DNA from: Streptomyces sp. DH41
GTDB taxonomy: Bacteria; Actinomycetota; Actinomycetes; Streptomycetales; Streptomycetaceae
Length of the DNA: 64,000 bases
Direction of reading: 5' to 3'
Assembly: GCF_029813785.1 (NCBI RefSeq)
Contig: NZ_JARVKY010000023.1
Location: forward strand, 87,226 to 151,225
Shown here: positions 8,389 through 17,912 of the stretch, piece after piece
Numbering within the stretch: position 1 is the stretch's first letter
Layout: each line of letters opens with the position of its first letter
Made by a program: the position numbers and the translations under genes
The notes under the pieces: generated by a model
The model's input: only the letters and a program-made list of their open reading frames with translations
Told to the model about the DNA's origin: nothing
Databases searched by the model: none

Positions 8389-11300
8389 TCAGGGCCGCTC
8401 CCCGTCTCCGGTCCCGTGCCGGGCGTGCGCACCGGCCGGCCGGTGCGGCGGGCCGGCGGCGCGGTCGATCGCCGACTGGACGGCGGCGATCCGGTCGGCG
8501 AGCAGGCCGAGGGCGGCGACGGCACGGGTCAGCTGGTCGTCCTCCGGGCCGCCGAGCGCCTGGGCGCGCTGGTGGGCGGCCTTCAGCCCGGTCCAGCGTG
8601 CGGCCTGTGAGGCGGTGAGCGTGCCGCGCAGTTCCGCCAGCTTCAGCAGGTTCGCCTCCGCTCCCGTGGTGAGGGTCTGGGCCTCGGCCCGGTAGTGGTC
8701 CTGGATCAGTGCCGACAGCTCGGCGTCGTTCATGACCGGCTGGATCCGCTGGGCGATCCTGTTCATGTTGCGGTACGAGCCCTGAAGCCGGAACGGCGGT
8801 TCGGTGCGGGTGTCGTCCGACTGGGCGGCGGAGGCGATGTACGCGGCGTTCACCGCGAGGACCGTGGCGCGGGCGGTGAGCAGGTGGCGCAGGACGGCGA
8901 GGACGCGTTCCAGTTCGGCCGGGGCGTAGGGGTGGGCGAGCCGGTCCGTGCGGGCGGTCGGGTCGTCCTCGGCGAGGCGGAGCAGCAGGTCGAGGTCGGC
9001 GCGGTCGCGGCCGGCGAGCGGGGCCAGGACCGGGTTGGCGGTGAGGGCGTTCTCGACGAAGCTCAGTTCGAAGGCGGGCCGCTTGCCGGTCAGGACGTCG
9101 CCGAGGTTCCAGACGTCGGCGCGGTTGGCGAGCATGTCGGGCACCTGGAAACGGCTGCCGGACTCGGTGTAGGGGTTGCCGGCCATACAGACGGCGAAGC
9201 GTTTGCCGCGCAGGTCGTAGGTGTGCGGCTCGCCGTCCCGTACGCCGTCGACGCGGCGGGTGGCGTCGCACAGCGGGATGAACTTCTGGAGGAGCTCGGG
9301 CGAGGTGTGCTGGATGTCGTCCAGGTACAGGAGGGTGTTGCTGCCCGCCGCCAGCGCGAAGTTGACCTTCTCGATCTCGCGCCGGGCGGTGGCGTTCGGG
9401 GCCTCGGCCGGGTCGAGCGAGGTCACGCCGTGCCCCAGCGCCGGGCCGCTGATCTTCACCAGCATGAGGCCGAGGCGGTCGGCGACGTACTCCATGAGCG
9501 TCGTCTTGCCGTAGCCGGGCGGGGAGATGAGCAGGAGCAGCCCGCCCGTGCCGGTGCGGTGCGCGGCGTCCGTGGTGCCGAGCTGCTTGGCGAGGCTGTC
9601 ACCGACCAGCGGGAGGTACACCTCGTCGAGAAGCCGGTTGCGGACGAAGGCCGTCATCACGCGCGGGCGGAACTCGTCCAGGCGGAGCCGGGACCGCTCC
9701 GCGGCCACCAGGGTGCCGCGGCGCCGCTGGTAGGCGCGGTGGCCGGGCACGTCGTGGGCGCGGAAGGCGCGGGTGCGGGCGAGGAGTTCGTCGACGCGGA
9801 CCGTGAGGGCGCGGCCGCTGACGCGCGGATGGGTGCCGAGCAGGCCCCGTACGGTCCGGGTCAGCGGGGCGTCGCACGGGTAGCGGGGCAGGTCCGGGCA
9901 GAGTTCGGCGGCCACCGCCTCGGCCAGGTCGCCGGGTGTGGTGTCCGTGCCCGTGGACGCGGTGTACGCGGTGAGCCACGCCTCGACGAGCTGGCGGCGG
10001 GCGGCGGGGTCGGCGAGGGCGGCGAGGTCCTCGTCGTAGGCCGGACCGCCCACCGTGCGGCGGAACTTGTCCAGGAGGGTGCGGGTGCCGGCGCCGAGCA
10101 CGAAGCCTTCGGGGCCGCTGGTGAGCTCCTCGACGAGGTACGCGGCGGCGGCTTCCGCGATCTCTCCGGTGACCGCCCCGGTGACCTCGCCGACGGCTTC
10201 CGCGGTGATGGCCCCGGCCAGTTCCCGCCGCAGGTCGTCGAGGGCGGGCGCGAGCCCGAACGTGTCCCGGGCGCGGGTCAGGGAGACCGCGCGCCGCCGC
10301 CAGTCCTGCCGGGCCCCGGACGTCGTGCCGTGCGCCCAGAACAGCTGGGCGGCGGCGCGGGCGGCGGGCTCGTGGCAGAGCGGTCCGGCGGCGTCGTACA
10401 AGCCCAGCAGAGCGGTCAGGATCAGGGTGGCGTCGTGGTCGTGGACGCCCCGTTCGTAGCCCTCGTCGTACGCCTCCTCGGCCGCGCCGCGTACGAGGGC
10501 GGGCAGGTCGTCGGTCTGCGCGAGGGCGGCCGGGCCGTGGGCGTCGAGCAGGCGGGCGGCGAGATGTTCGGCGCGGTAGACCTCGGGCGACTCGGACGGC
10601 AGCAGGCGGTCCCAGTAGGGGCGGGTGGCGGCGAAGTCCGGGTCGGTGACCGGTGAGCGGTGGTCGGTCCCGGTCACGGCGAAGGCCAGGCCGTCGCCGT
10701 GCGGGACGAGGGTGAGGTCGAGGGGCTGGGTGTTGACGGCGAAGCGGTGGCCGCCCAGGCGCAGGGTGCGGCCGTCGTCGGCGTACAGGTCGGCGCGGTC
10801 GCGCAGGGCGCGGGACGCCTCCTGGCGGGCGGCGTCGAGGCGTCCGTCGAGTTCCTCCGCGCGGACCGGGTCGCCCAGCTCGCGGAGTTCCCCGGCGGTG
10901 CGGCGGACCTTGGCGGGCATCGGGTCGGAGGCGAAGAAGGTGGTGACGGCGTCCGGGTCGGCGAGCGTCGCGGCGCGGCGGACGACCGTGCGCAGGACGC
11001 GGGCCGCCGAGTCCGCCAGGCGCTCGGCGCGGCGGGCGCGGGCGTCGGCGAGGGACTGCTTGCGGGCGGAGAACGTCTCGTGGATCTCGTCGCGCTTGTC
11101 CGCGAGTTCGCCGAGGAAGTCGTCGAAGTCGGCGAACCTGGATTCGAGGTTCTCCACCTGGACCAGCAGGCGGGCGAGTCGCTCGTCGCACGCGTCGGGG
11201 CTGTCCGCCACCGCGAGGGCGCCGGTGACCGCCTGACCGAGCAGCGCGAACTCGGCGGCGAACCCGGCGCGGCCCTCTTGGTCGCGCAGGGCGCGGTGGC

Positions 11301-13623
11301 GGGTGCCGAGAACCGCCCGGGCGCGGTTGACCCCGCCGAGGGCCTCGGCGACGCGCTCCAGGATGGCGGTGCGGACCGTGGCGTCGCCGATGTCGAGCCC
11401 GGCGACGACCTCGGTCACCGCGCCGAGCCCCTCCGCCAGTTCGTCCAGGCGGGCCCCGAGGGGCCCGGCCTCGGCGGCGGTTCCGATCGCCTCGGCGTCC
11501 GCGACGAGCCGCTCGACGTCCGCGTGGTGACCGGCGAAGGCGTCCTCGCGCGCCAGGTGGGTGACGGCCCGCTGCCCGAAGGCGGCCAGGTCGGCCTCGG
11601 CGCCGGCGGCGAGTTCGTCGACGCGGTCCGTGTCCGTGTACCGGGTCTCCCTGAGGGTCAGCAGGTGCCCCTGCGCCCGGCGCAGCTCGGTCAGCCCGGC
11701 CACCCAGGCCGCGGCCCCGCGCGGCGCCTCGCCGCGCAGCCGGCGTACCACCGCGGCGAGCCGCGCGTCGGCCTCGTCGAGCGCGTCGGCGGCCTGCCGG
11801 GTCAGGGCCTGCACGTTCTCGAACTCGGCGAGCACCTGCTCGGCGGTCTCCCGCACCCGCTCCAACGGGTCCGCGAGGTCACCGGCCTCGGGGTCGCCCA
11901 GCCAGTGGTGGGCGTCGGCGGCCCGGGCGCAGGCGGCGGCCAGTTCCTCGTACACCCCGCTCGTCGGGGTGGTCTCCGCGACGGCACGGGTCACGGAGAG
12001 GCAGTCGGAGATGCCCCGGACGAGGTCGGCGTTGCCGATGCGGGCCAGCGGGCCGCTGCCGGCGGGCCGGTCGGCGGCGTACGTGTCGGAGACGTACGGG
12101 GAGGACCACCGCTGGACCGGATGCACCCGGGCCGGCTCGCCGTCCTCGGTGCGCAGCAGTGTGAGCGTGCCGTCGTCGAACAGCGCCCAGCCCCGGCAGG
12201 ACAGCGGGGTCGCGGCCTCCTTGCGGATCAGGTTGTACGGCAGCAGCAGGGCGCGGCCCCCCGCGCCCGCGTGGGACGCCCGGAACGCGTAGAGGACGTC
12301 CTCGCCGTTCGGTGAGCGCGTCTCTCGCTCGAACTCCAGTCCGTTCACGTCGAGTTCGTACGTGCGGTGGGCGCCGGTGGCCAGGCAGTGGCCGCCGGGG
12401 AAGACGATGCCCTGGTCGTCGGGGAGGCGGCGGCACGCCTGCCCGATGCCGTCGCGGCGGACCACCTCCCGGGTGAGGGTGTTGAAGACCAGGTACCGGT
12501 GGGTCTCCTCCTTGTAGGGGCGGATCCGCAGCAGGATCAGCGCGCCGACCCGGGCGTGGGCGATGTCCGCGTCGGCGAGGGACTGCAGCGGCTCGACGAC
12601 CGGTTCGCTGTGGATCCCCTCCCCCGTCCCGGTGTCGTTCTCCGCCTTGACGGTGAGCGTGCCGCCGACGGTCGCGACGAAGACCTCGCCCCGGACGGAG
12701 ACGTGCGGGTGACGGCCGAGGACGTGGTCCTCGCGGGTCGCCCCGGTCCACGTGAAGTCGTGGGAGGGCGGCAGGACGTGGTCCCGGTCGCCGCGCGCGT
12801 CCAGGAAGGACGCCCGTTTCCCGTCGTCGAGCGCCCAGCGCAGTACGCGGATGTCGTCGGCCTTCTCACCGGTCCGGAAGACCGCGAGCAGCCTGCCCTC
12901 GACCCGGCGCAGCCGCAGGAGCGTGGCCTGACGGTAGTAGCGGTACAGGGCCTCGAACTCGCGGACGAAGGCGGGATCGTCGAGGAGGCCCGGCACGGCG
13001 TCCTCGGGGAGCCGGCCGAGGTCTCGGCCGCGCAGCGCGAAGACGTCGCCGACGGCGGGCTCGGAGCCGGCCGCGGTGGCCGCCGGGGCCGTGCCGGCCG
13101 CGTGCGCCGTGTTGTAGCCGACGAGCAGCGTCTCCCCGACGGCCACGACGTCCGCGGGCACACCGGCGCGCGCGGTGTGCAGCCGCTCGGTGCCGGTGAG
13201 TTCGAGCCGGGCCGAGCCGAACTCCTCGACCCTGCGGGTGTTGAGTGCCTCGGCCCGCCGGGCGAGCTCGGCGGCCTGCGCGACGAGCCGGTCCCGCAGC
13301 ACCTCGTAGGTGCCCGCGTCCAGCGTCTCGTGCGGGCCACTGCCCGGCGTCGCGTGCGTGCCCCTGTCCGGCGTCGCGTGCGTGCCCCTGTCCGGCGTCG
13401 CGTGCGTGCCCCTGTCCGGCGTCTCGTGCGGGCCACTGCCCGGCGTTACGTGCGGGCCGCTGCCCGGCGTCGCGTGCGTGCCCGTGTCCGGCGCATCGCG
13501 CGCGCCACTGCCCGGCGTTACGTGCGGGCCACTGCCCGGCGTTACGTGCGGGCCACTGCCCGGCGTCGCGTGCGTGCCCGTGTCCGGCGCATCGTGCGCG
13601 CCGCTGTCCGCCCCGGTTGCCAT
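8389..13623 (-). CDS. giant AAA ATPase (DUF3686 / DNA repair ATPase family)
   Basis: 1744 residues, among the largest proteins here. Order: a repetitive N-terminus (residues 6-109, thirteen 8-residue repeats); a beta-rich DUF3686-like region (about 150-550); long helical, coiled-coil segments (about 600-900); then an AAA ATPase domain with Walker A PPGYGKTT near residue 1367 and Walker B LLYLDDIQ near 1428; then an alpha-helical tail. Relatives are annotated DNA repair ATPases, but function is not established. ATG 13623 follows GGAAGGGA. It begins 22 bases after the flotillin gene on the same strand, so the two are almost surely one operon and probably one membrane-linked complex. Confidence 0.85.
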   Translation of the reverse strand: MATGADSGAHDAPDTGTHATPGSGPHVTPGSGPHVTPGSGARDAPDTGTHATPGSGPHVTPGSGPHETPDRGTHATPDRGTHATPDRGTHATPGSGPHETLDAGTYEVLRDRLVAQAAELARRAEALNTRRVEEFGSARLELTGTERLHTARAGVPADVVAVGETLLVGYNTAHAAGTAPAATAAGSEPAVGDVFALRGRDLGRLPEDAVPGLLDDPAFVREFEALYRYYRQATLLRLRRVEGRLLAVFRTGEKADDIRVLRWALDDGKRASFLDARGDRDHVLPPSHDFTWTGATREDHVLGRHPHVSVRGEVFVATVGGTLTVKAENDTGTGEGIHSEPVVEPLQSLADADIAHARVGALILLRIRPYKEETHRYLVFNTLTREVVRRDGIGQACRRLPDDQGIVFPGGHCLATGAHRTYELDVNGLEFERETRSPNGEDVLYAFRASHAGAGGRALLLPYNLIRKEAATPLSCRGWALFDDGTLTLLRTEDGEPARVHPVQRWSSPYVSDTYAADRPAGSGPLARIGNADLVRGISDCLSVTRAVAETTPTSGVYEELAAACARAADAHHWLGDPEAGDLADPLERVRETAEQVLAEFENVQALTRQAADALDEADARLAAVVRRLRGEAPRGAAAWVAGLTELRRAQGHLLTLRETRYTDTDRVDELAAGAEADLAAFGQRAVTHLAREDAFAGHHADVERLVADAEAIGTAAEAGPLGARLDELAEGLGAVTEVVAGLDIGDATVRTAILERVAEALGGVNRARAVLGTRHRALRDQEGRAGFAAEFALLGQAVTGALAVADSPDACDERLARLLVQVENLESRFADFDDFLGELADKRDEIHETFSARKQSLADARARRAERLADSAARVLRTVVRRAATLADPDAVTTFFASDPMPAKVRRTAGELRELGDPVRAEELDGRLDAARQEASRALRDRADLYADDGRTLRLGGHRFAVNTQPLDLTLVPHGDGLAFAVTGTDHRSPVTDPDFAATRPYWDRLLPSESPEVYRAEHLAARLLDAHGPAALAQTDDLPALVRGAAEEAYDEGYERGVHDHDATLILTALLGLYDAAGPLCHEPAARAAAQLFWAHGTTSGARQDWRRRAVSLTRARDTFGLAPALDDLRRELAGAITAEAVGEVTGAVTGEIAEAAAAYLVEELTSGPEGFVLGAGTRTLLDKFRRTVGGPAYDEDLAALADPAARRQLVEAWLTAYTASTGTDTTPGDLAEAVAAELCPDLPRYPCDAPLTRTVRGLLGTHPRVSGRALTVRVDELLARTRAFRAHDVPGHRAYQRRRGTLVAAERSRLRLDEFRPRVMTAFVRNRLLDEVYLPLVGDSLAKQLGTTDAAHRTGTGGLLLLISPPGYGKTTLMEYVADRLGLMLVKISGPALGHGVTSLDPAEAPNATARREIEKVNFALAAGSNTLLYLDDIQHTSPELLQKFIPLCDATRRVDGVRDGEPHTYDLRGKRFAVCMAGNPYTESGSRFQVPDMLANRADVWNLGDVLTGKRPAFELSFVENALTANPVLAPLAGRDRADLDLLLRLAEDDPTARTDRLAHPYAPAELERVLAVLRHLLTARATVLAVNAAYIASAAQSDDTRTEPPFRLQGSYRNMNRIAQRIQPVMNDAELSALIQDHYRAEAQTLTTGAEANLLKLAELRGTLTASQAARWTGLKAAHQRAQALGGPEDDQLTRAVAALGLLADRIAAVQSAIDRAAGPPHRPAGAHARHGTGDGERP
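13297..13608 (-). repeat. 24-bp coding minisatellite (13 copies of an 8-residue repeat)
   Basis: Thirteen contiguous 24-bp units in frame within the giant ATPase gene encode repeats such as DTGTHATP, GSGPHVTP and DRGTHATP (consensus D/G-x-G-x-H-x-x-P). Some units are identical, others vary, so copy number probably changes by recombination or slippage. The units form a hydrophilic His/Pro-rich extension outside the conserved domains. Confidence 0.9.
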
Positions 13624-13645
13624 GGGTTCCCTTCCGCGACGGTAC

Positions 13646-15682
13646 TCAGACGGCCTTGGCGCTGCCGTTGAGGGACGCCAACGGGGCGTCGGCGATGCCC
13701 AGTTCGCCCGCCTTCTCGAGCAGCTTCTGCACCTGGCCGGCGGGCGCGCCGCCCGACTTCATCAGCTTCATCAGCAGCGCGGACACCGTCAGGTTCCGCA
13801 CGTCGGCCGTGGAGACCGAACCGAGGACGCTGCCGAGGTCGTCGGCGAGGCTGGACGTGCCGTCGAGGTACGGCTTCGCGAGGGCCTGGGCGGTCTCGGA
13901 GTGCTGGACGAAGCCGTCGACGCCCTTGCCGAGCGCGATGGAGGACATCAGCCGGTCGAAGAAGACGGACTCGCCGCCGACGATGCTGATGTCGGCGTTC
14001 TCCAGGCCGGTGGCCAGCACCGTGGCCTGCGCCTCGGCGACCTGACGCTGCACGTCCAGGCCGGCGAGCCGGATGTCCTTCTCGGCCTCCAGCCGCAGCC
14101 GGTACTCCTCGTGCGCGCGGGACGCCTCGTCGAGCGCCGCCATCGCCGCCGCCTTCTCCGTCAGACCGGCCGCCTCGGCCTTCAGCTTCTCGCCGACGCC
14201 CTCGGCCTCGGCGAGCGCCTTGGCCCTGGCCCCCTCCGCCTCCGCACGCATCCGCGCCTGGGTCGCCTCGGCCTCCGCGCGGCCGGCCTTCTCGATGACC
14301 TCGGCCTCCTTGTCGCGGACCTGGACCTCGGCCAGCCCCTGGGCCGCGCTCTCCGCCTGGATGGCCCCGGCGAGCCGCAGCTTGGCCTGCGCGTCGAGAT
14401 CGGCGCTCTTCAACCGGGCCTCGGCCAGAGTCAGTTCCTCGGCCGCCCGGTGGGTGGCGGCCTGCTCGGCGGCCTCCGCCGCCTTGATGTCCTTGACCAG
14501 CCTCTCCTGCGCCTGGGCCTCGGCGGCGATGATCACGGTCTGCCGGTCGCGCTCCGCCTCCTCCACCGCGCGCAGCTTCTTGATGGACTCCTCCTGCTCG
14601 GCGACCGTACGGTCCACGGCGACCCGCTCCCGGATGACCTCGGCGATGTCCCGCTTCTCCGCCTCGACCTCCTTGGAGGCCGCGATCCGGGTCAGTTCGG
14701 TCTCCCGCTCCCGGGCGATGACCTCCAGGAGCCGGTCCTTCTCGATGCGCTCGCTCTCGATGGCGATGACCCGTTCGCGGTTCTTCGCGGCGACGGCGAC
14801 CTCTCGGGCCTGGTTCTCGCGCTGGACGCCGAGCTGCTCCTCGGTACGCAGGAAGGCACCCTGCGCGCGCAGCCGCTCCTCCTCCACCACCCGCGCCGTC
14901 TCGGCCTCCTCGCGGGCCCGTACGGTCTCGATCTCCCGCTTCTGCTTGGTCTCGGCGTCCACCTGCCGGCGCTCCAGCTCCAGGATCGCCTCCCGGGCGT
15001 CGACGTTCTGGCGGGTGATCTCCTTCTCCTCGGTGCGCTGGGCCTCGTTGGTGCGCACGTGCTCCACGGCCGTCAGCTCGGTGATCTTCCGGATGCCCTG
15101 CGCGTCCAGGACGTTGGCCGGGTCGAGCTGGGTCAGCGGCGTCTGCTCCAGGTAGTCGATCGCCGCGTCCTCCAGGTGGTACCCGCTGAGGTCGACACCG
15201 ATGACCTCGATGATCCGGTACCGAAGCTCCTCACGCTTGGTGTAGAGGTCGGTGAAGTCCATCTGCTTGCCGACGGTCTTCAGCGCCTCGGAGAACTTCG
15301 CGTGGAAGAGCTCCTGGAGGGTGTTCCGGTCGCTCGCCCGCGCCGTGCCGACCGCCTGGGCGACCTTGACGACGTCCTCGACGGTCTTGTTGACCTTGAC
15401 GAAGAACGAGATGCGGATGTCCGCGCGGATGTTGTCCCGGCAGATCAGGCCTTCCTTGCCGGCCCGGGTGATCTCGATGACCTTGACGGAGATGTCCATC
15501 ACCTCGGCCCGGTGCAGCACCGGCAGTACGACCTGCCCGGTGAAGGTCACGTCGACCTTGCGCATCTTGGAGACGATGAGCGCCTTGCCCTGCTCCACCT
15601 TGCGGAACAGCCGGGAGACGACGAGCAGTGCGAGCAGGCAGAGGACGGCGAGCACGGCCACGCCCACGATCATGGGATTCAT
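13646..15682 (-). CDS. flotillin-like SPFH domain membrane protein
   Basis: 678-residue flotillin homologue: one N-terminal transmembrane segment (about residues 4-25), an SPFH/PHB domain (about 26-200), a long charged coiled coil (about 220-560) rich in Ala-Glu repeats such as AEAEGARAKALAEAEG, and a C-terminal flotillin domain. Flotillins oligomerise into cage or raft scaffolds at the inner face of the membrane. ATG 15682 is chosen from AAGGA eight bases upstream and because the membrane segment follows at once. It is the first gene of an operon with the giant ATPase; no NfeD gene, the usual partner, is nearby. Confidence 0.9.
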   Translation of the reverse strand: MNPMIVGVAVLAVLCLLALLVVSRLFRKVEQGKALIVSKMRKVDVTFTGQVVLPVLHRAEVMDISVKVIEITRAGKEGLICRDNIRADIRISFFVKVNKTVEDVVKVAQAVGTARASDRNTLQELFHAKFSEALKTVGKQMDFTDLYTKREELRYRIIEVIGVDLSGYHLEDAAIDYLEQTPLTQLDPANVLDAQGIRKITELTAVEHVRTNEAQRTEEKEITRQNVDAREAILELERRQVDAETKQKREIETVRAREEAETARVVEEERLRAQGAFLRTEEQLGVQRENQAREVAVAAKNRERVIAIESERIEKDRLLEVIARERETELTRIAASKEVEAEKRDIAEVIRERVAVDRTVAEQEESIKKLRAVEEAERDRQTVIIAAEAQAQERLVKDIKAAEAAEQAATHRAAEELTLAEARLKSADLDAQAKLRLAGAIQAESAAQGLAEVQVRDKEAEVIEKAGRAEAEATQARMRAEAEGARAKALAEAEGVGEKLKAEAAGLTEKAAAMAALDEASRAHEEYRLRLEAEKDIRLAGLDVQRQVAEAQATVLATGLENADISIVGGESVFFDRLMSSIALGKGVDGFVQHSETAQALAKPYLDGTSSLADDLGSVLGSVSTADVRNLTVSALLMKLMKSGGAPAGQVQKLLEKAGELGIADAPLASLNGSAKAV

Positions 15683-16267
15683 CAGCAACGTCCTTGGCGG
15701 TCGGGAGGACGAGCCCCCTCGGGCTCGCAGAAGCAGAGATCGACCCGCGCCGGAACCGGCACCTCCGGGTCCCGATGCCGCCAACTGCCGGTGTCCGGCA
15801 TCGGGACCAGGATCCGTGCTCCCCCTCGCCCTCATCCTGCCGACGCTGAGCGCTCACCGCATTGCCGCTTTCCGGCAGTCTTCGCCGTACCCTCCATGCC
15901 GGTCACCGTCAAGAAGGCGTCAAGACCGTCCCGGCCGACACGCGTGTACACGGCACGCATCCCGCGTCCGAATAACGGTCCGATCTCACCGGTCGGAAGT
16001 TCCGCTGGTCACGAACCGTCACGTGAGATACGTCACTAAAGATCCGGCAAAGACGTGGTAGAACAGCGCAACTCCGCAGGTGGCTCGGCCGACTGCCGTA
16101 TTGCGGAGGGTCGACCCGCACTCGCACCACAGCCCAGGACGATCACGGTCCGAAACCGCACCGTGCGCACAGGTTCACCCATCGGACAACGACGTTCGCG
16201 CAGAGACAGACCGCTCACTCCGGCGAGATGCCCCACCCGCCAACCCCGCGTCATCGAGGTAGTCACC
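15683..16267. other. 585-bp divergent intergenic region (flotillin / symporter)
   Basis: No convincing gene. It must hold promoters for both divergent operons. GTCAC occurs three times in 29 bases at 16008-16012, 16018-16022 and 16032-16036, a possible regulator site. The symporter leader would be up to about 230 bases; the conserved core of a glycine riboswitch was looked for and not found. Confidence 0.45.
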
Positions 16268-17800
16268 GTGTCACTCGACTCCGTCACCCAGTCCGTCGAC
16301 GAAGCAGTCAGCGAGTTCTTCGAGCCCATAGCCAAGTGGCTGGGGGAGGTGGTCTTCTACACCGTTCCCGTCGGCGGGGCCGACCTGCCTCTCATCGTCG
16401 CCTGGCTCGTCGTCGCCGGCCTGGTCTTCACCAGCTGGTTCGGACTCGTCCAGGTCCGCAAGTTCAGACTCGCCATCGACGTGGTGCGAGGGAAGTACGA
16501 CGAGAAGGGGTCGGCCGGCGAGGTCAACCACTTCCAGGCGCTGACCGCCGCCGTCTCCGGCACGGTCGGCCTCGGCAACATCGCCGGTGTGGCCGTCGCC
16601 GTCTCCATCGGCGGCCCCGGCGCCACGTTCTGGATGATCCTGTGCGGCCTGCTCGGCATGGCCACCAAGTTCGTCGAGGTCACCCTCGGCGTGAAGTACC
16701 GCGAGGTGCACGCCGACGGCACCGTGTCCGGTGGCCCGATGCACTACCTCCCCAAGGGCCTGGCCGAGCGCTTCGGCAAGAACGGCAAGACCCTCGGCAA
16801 GGTCCTCGCGGTCCTCGCGTCCTTCCTGATCCTGTTCTTCGGCCTCTTCGGCGGCAACCTCTTCCAGGTCAACCAGTCCTACGCGCAGCTGGTCTCGGTC
16901 ACGGGCGGCGAGGACGGCGCGCTGGGCTCCTCGGCCGGCGCCCTGTTCTTCGGCATCCTGGTCGCCGCGATCGTCGGCATCGTGCTCCTCGGCGGCATCC
17001 GCTCCATCGCCAACGTCACCAGCAGGCTCGTACCGGCCATGGCCGGCCTCTACATCCTCGCGTGCCTGATCGTGATCCTGGTCAACATCACCGCCGTGCC
17101 GGACGCCGTCGTCTCCATCGTCGAGGGCGCGTTCAACCCCGAAGGGGTCGCCGGCGGTGTGCTCGGCGCGCTGATCATCGGCTTCAAGCGGGCCGCGTTC
17201 TCCAACGAGGCAGGCCTCGGCTCCGCCCCGATCGCCCACTCTGCGGTCAAGACCAAGCACCCCGCCAGTGAGGGCCTGGTCGCGCTGCTGGAACCGTTCA
17301 TCGACACCGTCATCGTCTGCACCATGACCGCGCTGACCATCGTCATCGCCAACCCGGCCAGCTGGGGCCAGGCCCGTACCGACGAAAGCATCGGCGGCGT
17401 CACGATCACCTCCGACGCCTTCGAGACGGTCCTGCCCTGGTTCCCGTACATCCTCACCGTCGCGGTGCTGCTGTTCGCCATCTCCACGGTGCTGACCTGG
17501 GGCTACTACGGCCTCAAGTCGTGGACGTACCTCTTCGGCCGCAGCCGGGCCAGCGAGGTGACGTACAAGATCGTCTACACGCTCTTCGCCGTCGCGGGTT
17601 CGCTGCTGACCCTGCAGACCCTGATCGACCTGGCCGACGCCTTCCTCTTCTCGCTGGCCGTCATCAACATCATCGGCCTCTACCTCCTCGCCCCCGTCGT
17701 CAAGCGCGAGCTCAACACCTTCCTGGAGTACGTCCGCGCCCGTAAGGCCGGCGAGGACCCCGGGGACGACGACCAGGAGTCGGCGAAGACCACCGTCTGA
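16268..17800 (+). CDS. alanine/glycine:cation symporter (AgcS family)
   Basis: 510-residue integral membrane protein with about ten or more hydrophobic helices. Family signatures are clear: QALTAAVSGTVGLGNIAGVAVA near residue 97 and FKRAAFSNEAGLGSAPIAHSA in the middle (Na+/alanine symporter signature). It imports alanine or glycine with Na+ or H+. GTG 16268 follows GAGGT by seven bases, and the protein then starts SLDSVTQSVDEAV; upstream in-frame sequence is Arg/Thr-rich and unlike coding. It is followed by a strong terminator, so it is a single-gene unit. Confidence 0.93.
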   Translation: MSLDSVTQSVDEAVSEFFEPIAKWLGEVVFYTVPVGGADLPLIVAWLVVAGLVFTSWFGLVQVRKFRLAIDVVRGKYDEKGSAGEVNHFQALTAAVSGTVGLGNIAGVAVAVSIGGPGATFWMILCGLLGMATKFVEVTLGVKYREVHADGTVSGGPMHYLPKGLAERFGKNGKTLGKVLAVLASFLILFFGLFGGNLFQVNQSYAQLVSVTGGEDGALGSSAGALFFGILVAAIVGIVLLGGIRSIANVTSRLVPAMAGLYILACLIVILVNITAVPDAVVSIVEGAFNPEGVAGGVLGALIIGFKRAAFSNEAGLGSAPIAHSAVKTKHPASEGLVALLEPFIDTVIVCTMTALTIVIANPASWGQARTDESIGGVTITSDAFETVLPWFPYILTVAVLLFAISTVLTWGYYGLKSWTYLFGRSRASEVTYKIVYTLFAVAGSLLTLQTLIDLADAFLFSLAVINIIGLYLLAPVVKRELNTFLEYVRARKAGEDPGDDDQESAKTTV

Positions 17801-17831
17801 CCGCCCGCACGGCCCGGCAGGACAACCGCGA

Positions 17832-17870
17832 CGGCCCGTACTCACCTCGCACCCCGGTGAGTACGGGCCG
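17832..17870 (+). terminator. strong hairpin terminator after the symporter gene
   Basis: Perfect 15-bp inverted repeat CGGCCCGTACTCACC / GGTGAGTACGGGCCG with a 9-base loop, 31 bases after the symporter stop. Confidence 0.75.
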
Positions 17871-17912
17871 TTCGGCCGTCCGCCGACGGCCATCCGCCGA
17901 CCGCCCTTAGCA

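Noticed and set aside
16037..16267. Glycine riboswitch upstream of the AgcS-type symporter
   Set aside because: The conserved glycine aptamer core could not be found on the plus strand; only GTCAC repeats and a weak stem are present.
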